Assembly (NCBI RefSeq): GCF_902497995.1
Contig: NZ_CABVII010000031.1
Span: 1 to 64,000, forward strand
DNA length: 64,000 bases
Direction of reading: 5' to 3'
Source: Pseudomonas fluorescens
GTDB taxonomy: Bacteria > Pseudomonadota > Gammaproteobacteria > Pseudomonadales > Pseudomonadaceae
Positions 49,751 through 58,669 of the stretch are shown one piece after another. Within the stretch, counting starts at the first letter, position 1. Every line of letters starts with the position of its first letter. The notes under the pieces are model-generated. The model had not been told where the DNA came from. It saw only the letters and a list, made by a program, of their open reading frames with translations, and made no database searches. The translations under genes were made by a program, and so were the position numbers.

Positions 49751-51109
49751 ATGTCACAGCGTCATTCAAACATTGCCAGTAGAAGCAACACTCCACGTCA
49801 TGGTCATGTCTTTTCACCGGCGTCCAGGGCGTGGTTTGAATGGGAGGCGGGCAGGCTGGATGAAGGGGCTCTGAATCAACGCGAGTCCGGGAAGTTTTTT
49901 CCGCATATCTTGGGGGGGCTGACAGATGCTTTCGCCAAAGACGACGACAAAAGTGTCGCGCCACCGCCTGACGGCAAAATTGCCAGTGCCGGTCAACTCA
50001 CCGGCGCACAGCTGGATGCGCCAGGTAGCCACTGGACAAAACACGATGTACGAAGCGGCGAAACACTGGATATTTCATGGGATTACAGCGCCAGGCACAA
50101 AACCCGGCGCTGGAATTATTTCCTGACGAAAGAGGGGTGGGATCCTGACAAGGTCCTGTCGCGCGATCAGTTCGAAGCAGCGCCGTTTTACACGGTGCAG
50201 ATCAATCTGCAACCGCATTGGTCTTATGGCGAAGAAATGATGCCCCCTAAACCGACCACGCATCCGGTTCCGCTGCCCACGCGTGAGGGTTACCACGTGA
50301 TGCTGGCCGTTTGGGAGGTGGCCAACACTTCGATGGCGTTCTATCAGGTTGTGGACCTGAATTTTCTGCCCCACGACGGAGGAGGTGAACGTCCCGAGCC
50401 GCCGACCGGACTTACCGCTGAAAACGTCACCGACAAGCAGGTGTCGCTAAAATGGAACGCGGCAACGGGTCCACGCCCTATTGCCTCCTACCGTATTACG
50501 CGTAACGGGGCCCTGTTGGTGCAGGTTGATGCGCCGCTTCTCATTTGGTCCGATAACAGCGTGGAGCCAGATACCCAGTACAACTACGCCATCTGCGCCA
50601 TCGATGATCGCGGCACTGCCTCGGCGCCAAGCCGGCCAGTTCAAGTGCATACGTTGCCAGAGGGCGGGGAAGGGCCTACCGCTCCGACGGACCTGCACAG
50701 CATGGGGTCGACAGAGCACAGCATCAGCCTGATGTGGGGTCGCTCCGTCGGTAACGCGCCGATTGTGGACTACTTGATTTTCCGGGACGAAAAGCAAATA
50801 AAATCGGTAAGCGCAAACCAAACAGCCTTTGAGGACACGGGCCTGACTCCAGATACGGAGTTCAGGTATACGGTGAAAGCGCGCGATGTGAATGACAGGC
50901 TGTCGTCAGCCAGTAATGTCTTGATCGTCAGCACTCAAGGCGCTGGTGGTGGTCATCCGGCATGGAAGCTCAATGCCTTGTATGAAACCAATGAACTCGT
51001 GAGTCATAACGGCGGTATCTGGCGTTGTTTGCAAAAACACACGTCGTACACGGCCGACTGGGCGCCGGGGCTGGAGTCAAGCGAGGTGCTTTGGGTCAAG
51101 CATCCTTGA
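49751..51109 (+). CDS. AA10 lytic polysaccharide monooxygenase with two FnIII domains and a chitin-binding module
   Basis: A 452-residue multidomain protein. Residues 17-205 form an AA10 LPMO: His17 (RHGHVFSPASR) and His116 (ARHKTRRWNYFLTKEGWDP) make the copper histidine brace, with Phe197 in AFYQVVDLNF as axial residue. Two fibronectin type III domains follow (about 214-301 and 305-393), then a CBM5/12-like module (about 400-452: WKLNALYETNELVSHNGGIW..W). The enzyme would cleave chitin or cellulose oxidatively. There is no Sec signal peptide: MSQRHSNIASRSNTPR precedes His17, so the copper site needs removal of about 16 residues or another export route. Start ATG 49751 has GGAG before it; an in-frame start at 49724 is possible. 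The nearest relatives I know are similarly signal-less chitin-binding proteins of Pseudomonas and Photorhabdus. Confidence 0.83.
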   Translation: MSQRHSNIASRSNTPRHGHVFSPASRAWFEWEAGRLDEGALNQRESGKFFPHILGGLTDAFAKDDDKSVAPPPDGKIASAGQLTGAQLDAPGSHWTKHDVRSGETLDISWDYSARHKTRRWNYFLTKEGWDPDKVLSRDQFEAAPFYTVQINLQPHWSYGEEMMPPKPTTHPVPLPTREGYHVMLAVWEVANTSMAFYQVVDLNFLPHDGGGERPEPPTGLTAENVTDKQVSLKWNAATGPRPIASYRITRNGALLVQVDAPLLIWSDNSVEPDTQYNYAICAIDDRGTASAPSRPVQVHTLPEGGEGPTAPTDLHSMGSTEHSISLMWGRSVGNAPIVDYLIFRDEKQIKSVSANQTAFEDTGLTPDTEFRYTVKARDVNDRLSSASNVLIVSTQGAGGGHPAWKLNALYETNELVSHNGGIWRCLQKHTSYTADWAPGLESSEVLWVKHP

Positions 51110-51170
51110 TCGCCTCAACGGAGCATTCATTCTCAGAGTGATTGCTCCGCACTTGGCTCCAGGGCAAATC

Positions 51171-52823
51171 TTACTTCGGATAAAGCGGCGGCAACCCACT
51201 GTCGCCCACCGGAGCCTGCACCCGATCGGCAATCGGGATCGCCTTGATCGCCCGCCACAGTTCCTCACCTTGCCAATACTGGCCGGTTTCGCTATAGAGC
51301 GCGCCGTTGAGCCCGTCGAGGGCATTGGACAGCGGTACGAAGCGAGCGGCCATTTCGGCGAGGGTTTCCGGTTGTTGTCGGGCCCAGGCGTCGAGGGCCT
51401 GGCGAGTGGCGTGGGGGGAGTTGGCCTGACAGGCACGCTTGAGCTCGTCGAGCACCGTACGCGGGCTCGGGCCGGTCTGCGCGGCACGCAGGATCGCCGG
51501 TTGCCAGCGGGCGCGCCACCAGAGACCGAAGCCCAGGAGGGTGGTGCAGGCGAGGATCAGGGAGCTGAGTTTCCAGCGCCAGAGGGTTGCGCTGTCGACG
51601 GCGGAAATGGCTGGCGAAGCGCCGGTCGGGGTATCGACCATCAGGCCAGGATTGTTCGCCACTTGCAGGGTCTGGGCCGGCAGGCTGCTGTGTTCCAGGT
51701 GATCCTCGAAGGTGTTCCACCAGGTCACTTCCACCGCAGGCAGCTCGATGGCGCCGCTACGGGTCGGCACAAGGGCTTCGCGGTCTTCGCGACTGCCGAT
51801 CAGGCCCCGTTCGCTGTTCTGGTTGCCCAGCACCGGCTGATCCGGATAGCGCCGCAAGCCGTTGACATCGGTGAGGGGCAACGGCGGCAATTGCGAACTG
51901 GCCAGGCCCTCGGCCTTCACGGTCAGACGGCGGGTCAGCGAATCGCCCACCTGAGCGTGATCCGGTGGCGGGTTCCAGCTTTCGCTCAGGCTCAGGCTTC
52001 GAGCCGGCAGCCAGGGCACATCGGCCGGGTAAGCGCTCGGCTTGGCCTTGACCGTCAGCATGATCTCGGAGGAGCTGACGCGCATCAGTCTGCCGGATTT
52101 CGGGGCTTGGGAGGTGGCGTCCTGAGGCGGCCTGGCGTCCACCAGGGCGGCATTGAAGATCTGCGCCGGAATGATCAGTTCACCACTGTGTTGCGGGTAG
52201 ATCGCGTAGCGCATTTCGATCACGCCGTGGCGCAGGCCATTGATGTCTTTCTCAAAGGTGCGCGACTCGCCCAGTTGCTCGATGCGTACATCGGCGATCT
52301 GCAAGGGCGGCAGGCTGCTGTCATCGTACAGCGACACCGAATGGTAGATACGCAGGGTCAGGATCGCCTGGGCCTGTACGTACACGCTGTGTTGGTCGAG
52401 GCTGGCGTCGATGAACACCGGGCCCCGTGGTTTGCTGCTGTCCTGGGTTTCGCTCTCGACTACTTGCAGGGTGATCGGCTGGCTCTGCGCCTCACCCAGT
52501 TGCAGCACCGGAATCTCCACGCTGCCGTTCTGCCGAGGCAGCAGGGTGATGATCCACCGGGTGGTCGCACGGTTGTCGCCGTCAAGGGTGGTGGACTGAT
52601 TGACCTGACGGGTGCCGCGCACTTCGAACAGTGGCTCCAGCGGCGTCAGGTCAGGCTTGCCGAACTGCGTGACGTCGGTGGTTTCCAGGGTCAGTTCGAC
52701 CGTCTCGCCGGAGTTCAGGCGACTGCGATCCACACTGGTGACCAACTCCACGGCCTGGGCCCTGATGGTGCAGAGCAACAGGGCGGGCAGCAAGGCGAGC
52801 ATGGAGAGGGTGAAGCGGGTCAT
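51171..52823 (-). CDS. BatD family protein (oxygen-tolerance type)
   Basis: A 550-residue protein with an N-terminal signal peptide (RFTLSMLALLPALLLCTIRAQA, residues 3-24), tandem beta-sandwich domains in the periplasm (for example LVTSVDRSRLNSGETVELTLETTDV) and a C-terminal membrane helix (WKLSSLILACTTLLGFGLWWRAR) followed by about 110 cytosolic residues. BatD proteins work with MoxR and VWA proteins in a membrane complex whose target is unknown. It is the last gene of the six-gene operon and overlaps the VWA/TPR gene by ATGA. Its tail also occurs as a relic 4.2 kb away. Confidence 0.9.
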   Translation of the reverse strand: MTRFTLSMLALLPALLLCTIRAQAVELVTSVDRSRLNSGETVELTLETTDVTQFGKPDLTPLEPLFEVRGTRQVNQSTTLDGDNRATTRWIITLLPRQNGSVEIPVLQLGEAQSQPITLQVVESETQDSSKPRGPVFIDASLDQHSVYVQAQAILTLRIYHSVSLYDDSSLPPLQIADVRIEQLGESRTFEKDINGLRHGVIEMRYAIYPQHSGELIIPAQIFNAALVDARPPQDATSQAPKSGRLMRVSSSEIMLTVKAKPSAYPADVPWLPARSLSLSESWNPPPDHAQVGDSLTRRLTVKAEGLASSQLPPLPLTDVNGLRRYPDQPVLGNQNSERGLIGSREDREALVPTRSGAIELPAVEVTWWNTFEDHLEHSSLPAQTLQVANNPGLMVDTPTGASPAISAVDSATLWRWKLSSLILACTTLLGFGLWWRARWQPAILRAAQTGPSPRTVLDELKRACQANSPHATRQALDAWARQQPETLAEMAARFVPLSNALDGLNGALYSETGQYWQGEELWRAIKAIPIADRVQAPVGDSGLPPLYPK

Positions 52824-54559
52824 CGAGTTTTTCCCTGATCCTGATGTTGTTGCTGTTCGTACCAGAATTTGCGTCTGAGCAATTCACCCGGGTCATCCGG
52901 GATCTTGCGCAGCCATTGCTCCAACGCCTGGCGCTGCTCGCCATCGATGCTGGCAGTGGCCGGGCGCAAGGGCGGCCTGGTGTGTTGTTCATCCCCCAGC
53001 TCACTGCCCGGGACTTCGTTGGTGCCCGGTTTCGGCGGCGTTGCGGGCGGCTGCCCGGCATCTGTCGTGGCCTGTTGGGCGTCGGTTTGCGGCTCGCCGT
53101 TGCTCGACGGTTGAGTGACCGCGCCGGGCGGTGGTTCTTGCGGGTTGGCCTGGTTTTCGTCGCCCGGGTTTTGCTCCGGCTCTACCTGCGGCGGGGTGTT
53201 TTTCTGCTTGATCAACTGTTCCACCAGCGCCTTGTTGGTCAACGCCGGGCGTAAATCCGGCTGACGTTCGAGCGCCTGTTCGTAAGCATCCAGCGCCGCT
53301 TCCAGCTCACCGCTCCTGGCCAGGGCATTGCCACGATTGTAGTGGGCGTGGGCGTCGTTGCCTGCGGCGAACCGCTGAGCGGCGCCACCGTAGTCGCCGG
53401 CCTCATACAGCGCCACGCCCTGCCATTGCGGGTCGGCGAAATGCTGCGCAGCCTCGGCCGGGCGCTTCTGGTTGAGCAGGTGCATACCCTGCTGATCGGG
53501 CCGGCGCCACAGGTCTTCGAAGTCGAAGGCGTAGCCGGGTTGCGGCAGCAGCAACAGCAGCGGCAGGCAGAGCAGCCAGCCGCGGCGACCGGCGCAGGCT
53601 GCCAGCAGCAACAGCGGCAATAATAGCCAGTAGCCCTGATCGGCCCAGGAGTCGAGGCGCACAGTCTGGCCGTCATTGATCAGTGTGCGCGGGCCGTCGA
53701 ACAGCCCTAGCGCACGCAGGTCGGCATCGTCCAGGCGCGCGTGGCGATAGCGTCCGTCCAGTGCATTGGCAAAGGCTTTCAGGCTGGGTTCGTCCAGATG
53801 CGGCACCAGAATCGCGCCCTGATCGTCCTTGAGGAAACTGCCGTCCTCCTGCGTGATCGGCGCCCCTTCGGCGGTGCCGATGCCGAGCATCAGGAACTGC
53901 GTCGATTTGCCATCCAGCGCCTGACGGATACCTTGACGTTCCTGTTCGGTCAGGGTCGAACCGATGAGCAGGATCCGACCCTCGCCAAGGGCGCCCTGAT
54001 CCAGCAGGGCAAGGGCCTTGGCCACCGCCAGATCGGCGCGATGGCCGGCCTGGGGCATCAGCGACGGCTTGAGCGCATCCAGCAGGTTGCGGCTGGTGGA
54101 CAGGTCATCCGACAGCGGCACCAAGGTGTGGGCGCTACCGGCGTAGACGACGATGGCCGTCTGGGCATCGCTGCGGTGTTGCAGCAAGTCGAACAGCTTG
54201 CGCCGCGCCTGTTCCAGGCGGTTCGGCGTCACGTCGGTGGCGAGCATTTCGGGGGTCAGTTCCAGGATCACCACCAGCGGATCGGCCGGCTTCTGACTGG
54301 CTTGCTCGACACGCTCCCAACCCGGTCCCAGCAACGCCAGAATGGTCAGCATCCACGCCACGCCCAGGGCGATCCATGGCAGTTTGCTGTCGCGACCGCT
54401 GCCACCACTGAGCAATGCCGCATGAAACGCCGGCGGCAGAATCATCTGCCAGCGCCCGGCACGTTTCTGTCGGTGCCAGAGTTGCCACAGCAGCCAGCCG
54501 AGTACCGGCAACAGCAGCAGCCACCAGGGGCGGAACCAAAAGGGCCAGAGCGCACTCAT
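52820..54559 (-). CDS. VWA/TPR protein, BatB/BatC type
   Basis: A 579-residue inner-membrane protein: two hydrophobic segments near residues 9-25 and 60-78, a VWA domain (about 92-290), a third membrane segment (YWLLLPLLLLAACAGRRGWLLCLPLLLLL, about 318-345), TPR-like helices (QGVALYEAGDYGGAAQRFAAG.., HYNRGNALARSGELEAALDAYEQALE) and a proline/glutamine-rich tail. The usual MIDAS DxSxS is replaced by ELTPE (Glu100), so metal binding is doubtful. It overlaps its neighbours by ATGA on both sides. Together with BatA it probably forms the membrane part of the MoxR-VWA complex. Confidence 0.9.
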   Translation of the reverse strand: MSALWPFWFRPWWLLLLPVLGWLLWQLWHRQKRAGRWQMILPPAFHAALLSGGSGRDSKLPWIALGVAWMLTILALLGPGWERVEQASQKPADPLVVILELTPEMLATDVTPNRLEQARRKLFDLLQHRSDAQTAIVVYAGSAHTLVPLSDDLSTSRNLLDALKPSLMPQAGHRADLAVAKALALLDQGALGEGRILLIGSTLTEQERQGIRQALDGKSTQFLMLGIGTAEGAPITQEDGSFLKDDQGAILVPHLDEPSLKAFANALDGRYRHARLDDADLRALGLFDGPRTLINDGQTVRLDSWADQGYWLLLPLLLLAACAGRRGWLLCLPLLLLLPQPGYAFDFEDLWRRPDQQGMHLLNQKRPAEAAQHFADPQWQGVALYEAGDYGGAAQRFAAGNDAHAHYNRGNALARSGELEAALDAYEQALERQPDLRPALTNKALVEQLIKQKNTPPQVEPEQNPGDENQANPQEPPPGAVTQPSSNGEPQTDAQQATTDAGQPPATPPKPGTNEVPGSELGDEQHTRPPLRPATASIDGEQRQALEQWLRKIPDDPGELLRRKFWYEQQQHQDQGKTR

Positions 54560-55635
54560 CGGCGCCTCCGCAGGCGTAGGCGCTTGAGCCGCCGGCGCCA
54601 GTCGGGCCGTTGCGATTGCAAGAACATCTCCTTGGTAAACAGGCGCTGCAAGGGGTTGTCCGGCCAGCGCTCGCGGACCACCAGCAGCATGCTCAGCAGT
54701 AACGCCATTGCCAGCGGCCAGTGATACAAGGCCTGGGCCGGACGCGCCTGGGTGGGTTGTTGCATCACCGGCTCGAGTGTGTCGAGAATGTCCTTGATCG
54801 CCTGCAACTCCTTGCCGTCGCGGGCCCGGAAGTACTGGCCGCCTGTGGCTTCGGCGATGGCTTTCAAGGACGGCTCGTCGAGGTCCAGGCTCGGGTTGAT
54901 CCCGAGAAAGCCGAGGGTGCCACTGTCCTCCGGATCGGCACCGATGCCGATGGGGTAGATTTTCACCCCTTCGGTTGCCGCCAGCCGCGCCGCCGTCAGC
55001 GGGTTGATTTCGCCGCCATTATTGGCGCCGTCGGTGACCAGAATCAGCACGCGACTGTGCGCCGGGCGCATGCGCAGCCGCTTCAGGGCCAGGCCAATGG
55101 CATCGCCGATCGCGGTGTTCTTGCCGGCGATGCCGATTCGCGCTTCGTCGAGCCAGACCCGCACGGTGCGCCGGTCAAAGGTCAGCGGTGCTTGCAGGTA
55201 AGCCCGGCTGCCAAACAGGATCAGACCGACCCGGTCGCCTTCGCGACGTTCGAGGAAGTCGCCGAGCAAATGCTGGACCAATGTCAGACGGCTGACCTCG
55301 TCGTCCTGCCAGCGCATGTCGGGAAAGTCCATGGAGCCGGACACGTCCACCGCGACCAGCAGATCGCGGCCGCTGGCGGCAATCGGCAGCGGCTCGCCGA
55401 GCCATTGCGGGCGCGCCGCGGCGATCAACAACAACGACCACAAGAAAATGAACGGCGCTTGTTGGCGCCAGGCCGGCAGGTTGGCTCGGGCGCGGCGCCG
55501 GGTCAGGCCTTCGAGGTCACTGAGGAAGCTGACTTTGAGCGCCGGCTCGCCACTGTCCGCCACCGGCAGCACCACGCGCAACAGCCAGGGAAGCGGGAGC
55601 AGGGCGAACATCCACGGCCAGGCGAACTCAAACAT
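54556..55635 (-). CDS. VWA domain protein, BatA type
   Basis: A 359-residue membrane protein: N-terminal helix (WPWMFALLPLPWLLRVVL), a second helix near 60-75, a VWA domain from about residue 90 with an intact MIDAS (Asp97-x-Ser99-x-Ser101 in VAVDVSGSMDFP; TDGANNGG further on) and a C-terminal membrane helix. It overlaps the DUF4381 gene by eight bases and the VWA/TPR gene by four. A substrate-binding platform for the MoxR ATPase is the inferred role. Confidence 0.92.
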   Translation of the reverse strand: MFEFAWPWMFALLPLPWLLRVVLPVADSGEPALKVSFLSDLEGLTRRRARANLPAWRQQAPFIFLWSLLLIAAARPQWLGEPLPIAASGRDLLVAVDVSGSMDFPDMRWQDDEVSRLTLVQHLLGDFLERREGDRVGLILFGSRAYLQAPLTFDRRTVRVWLDEARIGIAGKNTAIGDAIGLALKRLRMRPAHSRVLILVTDGANNGGEINPLTAARLAATEGVKIYPIGIGADPEDSGTLGFLGINPSLDLDEPSLKAIAEATGGQYFRARDGKELQAIKDILDTLEPVMQQPTQARPAQALYHWPLAMALLLSMLLVVRERWPDNPLQRLFTKEMFLQSQRPDWRRRLKRLRLRRRR

Positions 55636-56122
55636 GCTTGCGAATCCAGGTGTCGACCGCTTGAGTCAGGCCGGCGATGGCCTTGTCGTCGAGCTTGCAT
55701 TCAGGTTTGTAGGCGCCTTCGACCAGCACCATCCAGCGGGTCAGTCCCGCGGCCGGGCAGCGGTTGTCGAGAAAGGCCAGCCATTTGCGCCCGTTGAGGG
55801 TGTGGCTCTGGCTGTACGGATAGTGGTTGCGGCACAGGCGCTTGAGCAAACCGTTGAGTTGCTGCAACCAGGCACCGGCCGGCGCGCCATCGTAGGGCTT
55901 GGGCATCAGTGCGAGCTCGGCCAGGGCCGCGACGCGTACCGGGTCCAGCGGTTGTTCGGCGCGCACGACGGGGCGCTTGTGGGGAAGAAATCGTCGTAAT
56001 TGCCACATGCCGAAACCGAACACGGGCAGTAGTAGAAGCAATAACCACCAACCCGGCGCCGGTGGCCAGAATTCGATCGGTGGCGGCGAAATCAGCGGTT
56101 GCAGTTGTTCGAGGCTGCTCAT
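55628..56122 (-). CDS. DUF4381 family membrane protein
   Basis: A 164-residue protein with one membrane helix (about residues 20-45, PGWWLLLLLLPVFGFGMWQL) and a cytosolic helical domain (RVAALAELALMPKP.., WLQQLNGLLKRLCRNHYPYS, SGxxWLAFLD-like end). DUF4381 genes are fixed partners of DUF58, VWA and BatD genes in this operon type. Overlaps: ATGA with DUF58 upstream, eight bases with BatA downstream. Confidence 0.9.
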   Translation of the reverse strand: MSSLEQLQPLISPPPIEFWPPAPGWWLLLLLLPVFGFGMWQLRRFLPHKRPVVRAEQPLDPVRVAALAELALMPKPYDGAPAGAWLQQLNGLLKRLCRNHYPYSQSHTLNGRKWLAFLDNRCPAAGLTRWMVLVEGAYKPECKLDDKAIAGLTQAVDTWIRKHV

Positions 56123-57072
56123 CGGCGTTTTCCGGGACGTTCTGGGTTCAGGTACTCGCGCAGTTGTTCGACCATCTCGCTCTGCGTGCTTAACGGCATC
56201 AGCAGCACCCGCAGTTTCTGCGCCAGCAGTTCCCAGCGCGCGACGCGTGCCTCGGCCTGGGCGCGGTAAGTCTGGCGCAGGTCGAAATTGAGGGTGTCGA
56301 GTTCCAGTTGCGCCCCCCGTTGTGCGAAGCGCAACAGCCCGGCGGCGGGCAGGGCATGATCAAGCGGGTCGGACACCGGCAGCAGCAACAGGTCGCAATG
56401 GCGCGACAACAGGCTCAGCTGTTGTTCGGCGCCCTCGGTCAGGGCGCGTTCGTCGCAGATCACGATCACCAGACTGCCAGGACGCAGGACTTCCCGGGCA
56501 CGGCGCAGGGCGATGTTGAAAGCGTCGCGGTCCGGCTCGCTTTCGGTGTGCAACGACTGATTGACCCGCACCAGGCGGTTGAGCAACTGCAACAGGCTCT
56601 GCTTGCTGCGCCGTGGCTTGATCTCGTAGTGCTCTTTGTCGCCGAACACCAGGCCGCCGACCCGGTCGTTATGGCCCAGCGCCGCCCAACCGATCAGGCT
56701 CGCGGCCTGGGCGGCGAGTACCGATTTGAACATCAGCCCTGAACCGAAAAACAGCCGACGGCTTTGCTCGACCATGATGAAAATCGGTCGCTCGCGTTCT
56801 TCGTGGAACAGTTTGGTGTGAGGTTCCTGAGTGCGGGCGGTGACGCGCCAATCGATGCTGCGCACGTCGTCGCCGGCCTGATAGACCCGCACCTGATCGA
56901 AATCCACGCCACGGCCACGCAGTTTCGAATGGTGCAGGCCGATCAGCGGGCTGCGCTGGCTCGGCGTGGAGAACAGTTGCACTTCACGCACTCGATGGCG
57001 CATCTCGATCAGCTCGGCTAGGCTGACACGGATGCCCGGTTCGGTCGGCAGGATGGCAGTCATCGGGGTCAA
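56119..57072 (-). CDS. DUF58 family protein
   Basis: A 317-residue soluble protein with the DUF58 hallmark SKLRGRGVDFDQVRVYQAGDDVRSIDWRVTART and a VWA-like fold after it (FIMVEQSRRLFFGSG; VIVICDERALTEGAEQ). It is the second gene, coupled to moxR by ATGA. An alternative start is the ATG nine bases later. The family is the constant partner of MoxR ATPases; its biochemical role is unknown. Confidence 0.92.
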   Translation of the reverse strand: MTPMTAILPTEPGIRVSLAELIEMRHRVREVQLFSTPSQRSPLIGLHHSKLRGRGVDFDQVRVYQAGDDVRSIDWRVTARTQEPHTKLFHEERERPIFIMVEQSRRLFFGSGLMFKSVLAAQAASLIGWAALGHNDRVGGLVFGDKEHYEIKPRRSKQSLLQLLNRLVRVNQSLHTESEPDRDAFNIALRRAREVLRPGSLVIVICDERALTEGAEQQLSLLSRHCDLLLLPVSDPLDHALPAAGLLRFAQRGAQLELDTLNFDLRQTYRAQAEARVARWELLAQKLRVLLMPLSTQSEMVEQLREYLNPERPGKRR

Positions 57073-58028
57073 GCGACGGCTACGGCGTCGAGAATCCGCT
57101 GAACCACCCGGTCCTGGTCGATCCCGGCGGCTTCGGCTTCAAAAGACAGAATGATGCGGTGGCGCAACACATCGAACAGTACGGCCTGGATGTCTTCGGG
57201 GCTGACGAAGTCGCGACCGGCCAGCCAGGCGTGGGCCCGGGCGCAACGGTCCAAGGCAATCGAGCCGCGCGGGCTGGCGCCGTAGGCGATCCATTCGGCC
57301 ATCTCCGGGTCGAACTTGGCCGGGGTGCGCGTGGCCATGACCAGTTGCACCAGGTATTCCTCCACGGCGTCGGCCATGTACAGGCCGAGAATCTCCTTGC
57401 GTGCGGCGAAGATCGCCTGCTGGCTGACCCGTCGCTCGGGCTTGGTTTCGCCGTGCAAGGCTTCGCCGCGGGCCTGTTGCAGGATGCGGCGTTCGACCGC
57501 AGCGTCCGGAAACCCGATTTTCACGTGCATCAGGAAACGGTCCAGCTGCGCTTCGGGCAGCGGGTAGGTGCCTTCCTGCTCGATCGGGTTTTGCGTGGCC
57601 ATCACCAGGAACAACGGCGACAACTCATAGGTGCTGCGCCCGACACTGACCTGACGCTCGCCCATGGCTTCGAGCAGCGCCGACTGGACCTTGGCCGGGG
57701 CACGGTTGATTTCGTCCGCCAGCACCAGGTTGTGGAAGATCGGCCCTTGCTGGAACACGAAACTGCCGGTTTCCGGGCGATAGATTTCCGTGCCGGTGAT
57801 GTCGGCCGGCAACAGGTCGGGGGTGAACTGGATGCGGTGGAACTGGGCTTCGATGCCTTCGGCGAGTTCTTTGATGGCCTTGGTCTTGGCCAGGCCCGGT
57901 GCGCCCTCGACCAGCATGTGGCCGTCGGCGAGCAGGGCGATGAGCAAGCGCTCGATAAGTTTTTCCTGGCCGAGAATCTGCGTTGAAAGAAAGGTTCGCA
58001 GCGCTAGCAGCGCTTCACGATGTTCCAT
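57069..58028 (-). CDS. MoxR family AAA+ ATPase
   Basis: A 319-residue AAA+ ATPase, likely a chaperone for metal-enzyme or membrane-complex maturation. Walker A is GAPGLAKT (residues 42-49), Walker B is LVLADEINRAP, and the sensor region includes FLVMATQNPIEQEGTYPLPEAQLDRF. It heads the operon MoxR-DUF58-DUF4381-VWA-VWA/TPR-BatD, a standard pseudomonad cluster. The start (MEHREALLALRTFL) is unambiguous. A REP pair lies upstream. Confidence 0.94.
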   Translation of the reverse strand: MEHREALLALRTFLSTQILGQEKLIERLLIALLADGHMLVEGAPGLAKTKAIKELAEGIEAQFHRIQFTPDLLPADITGTEIYRPETGSFVFQQGPIFHNLVLADEINRAPAKVQSALLEAMGERQVSVGRSTYELSPLFLVMATQNPIEQEGTYPLPEAQLDRFLMHVKIGFPDAAVERRILQQARGEALHGETKPERRVSQQAIFAARKEILGLYMADAVEEYLVQLVMATRTPAKFDPEMAEWIAYGASPRGSIALDRCARAHAWLAGRDFVSPEDIQAVLFDVLRHRIILSFEAEAAGIDQDRVVQRILDAVAVA

Positions 58029-58207
58029 CGATGACTGTTCCTGGAAAGGGTGACCGCAGACGTTCCGGTAACGCCAGGGCTGGGGGCGCTACTTTAAAGC
58101 ATCGCGGGGGGTGACGACTAACGGCATTTTGCGCAAAGCGCGGGAAATGATGGGCGAAATCGTTGGAATCTTGCAGGGGACAAAGAGTAGTGGTGTTCTT
58201 TCGGGCC

Positions 58208-58292
58208 TCTTCGCGAGCAAGCCCGCTCCCACATTTGTCCGCGTTCTGCCAGGAAAACTGCGATCGAATGTGGGAGCGGGCTTGCTCGCGAA
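58208..58292. repeat. REP-type inverted pair in outward orientation (TGTGGGAGC flavour)
   Basis: CTTCGCGAGCAAGCCCGCTCCCACAT (58208-58233) faces ATGTGGGAGCGGGCTTGCTCGCGAAG (58267-58292), an exact 26-base mirror. It sits between moxR and the 117-residue gene, at the 3' end of the latter. Confidence 0.88.
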
Positions 58293-58315
58293 GGCGCCCG
58301 CACAGGCGCTGATAT

Positions 58316-58669
58316 TCAAAGCTCGCTGATATAAGTCCCGGTCCCCCTGAGAATGTTCTGCAAGGTTTCTTCCACCTCCGCCAGATCCCCCGCATCCGTG
58401 CTGTGAGTGATCTCCAGCGAATCATCCCCATTCAGCGCATCCGCATCAGCTGCAGCAATTTCGATCAGCAGACGGGTAGGGCTCAGGGTGACTTTCACTC
58501 CCTCCAGGGTCGAAGGCTCCCCATCAAGGGTAATTTCCAGCTCGTCCTCGTCCGGGTAGCGGGTCATCAGGAACATATCGCCCTGTTCGCTGTGGCAGCA
58601 CAGCATCGCCATGTTGTCTTCCTCGTCATCGCAGGGGTTGACGATCAAGAGGGGGGTGGTCATTTGCAT
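58316..58669 (-). CDS. Small acidic conserved protein (117 aa)
   Basis: A 117-residue, strongly acidic cytosolic protein (NPCDDEEDNMAMLCCHSEQGDMFLMTRYPDEDELEITLDGE..). It is conserved between moxR and gdhB in P. aeruginosa (PA3069 position), function unknown. The pattern of two short beta hairpins with an acidic face suggests a small beta-rich domain. ATG 58669 is chosen with CAGGA eight bases before it; the longer in-frame reading to 58774 is less likely. It is a single-gene unit. Confidence 0.75.
   Translation of the reverse strand: MQMTTPLLIVNPCDDEEDNMAMLCCHSEQGDMFLMTRYPDEDELEITLDGEPSTLEGVKVTLSPTRLLIEIAAADADALNGDDSLEITHSTDAGDLAEVEETLQNILRGTGTYISEL

Noticed and set aside
8463..58292. Regularly spaced repeat units that might be a CRISPR array
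   Set aside because: The repeats are dispersed inverted REP pairs with unrelated loops, not a direct-repeat array with unique spacers, and no cas genes are present.
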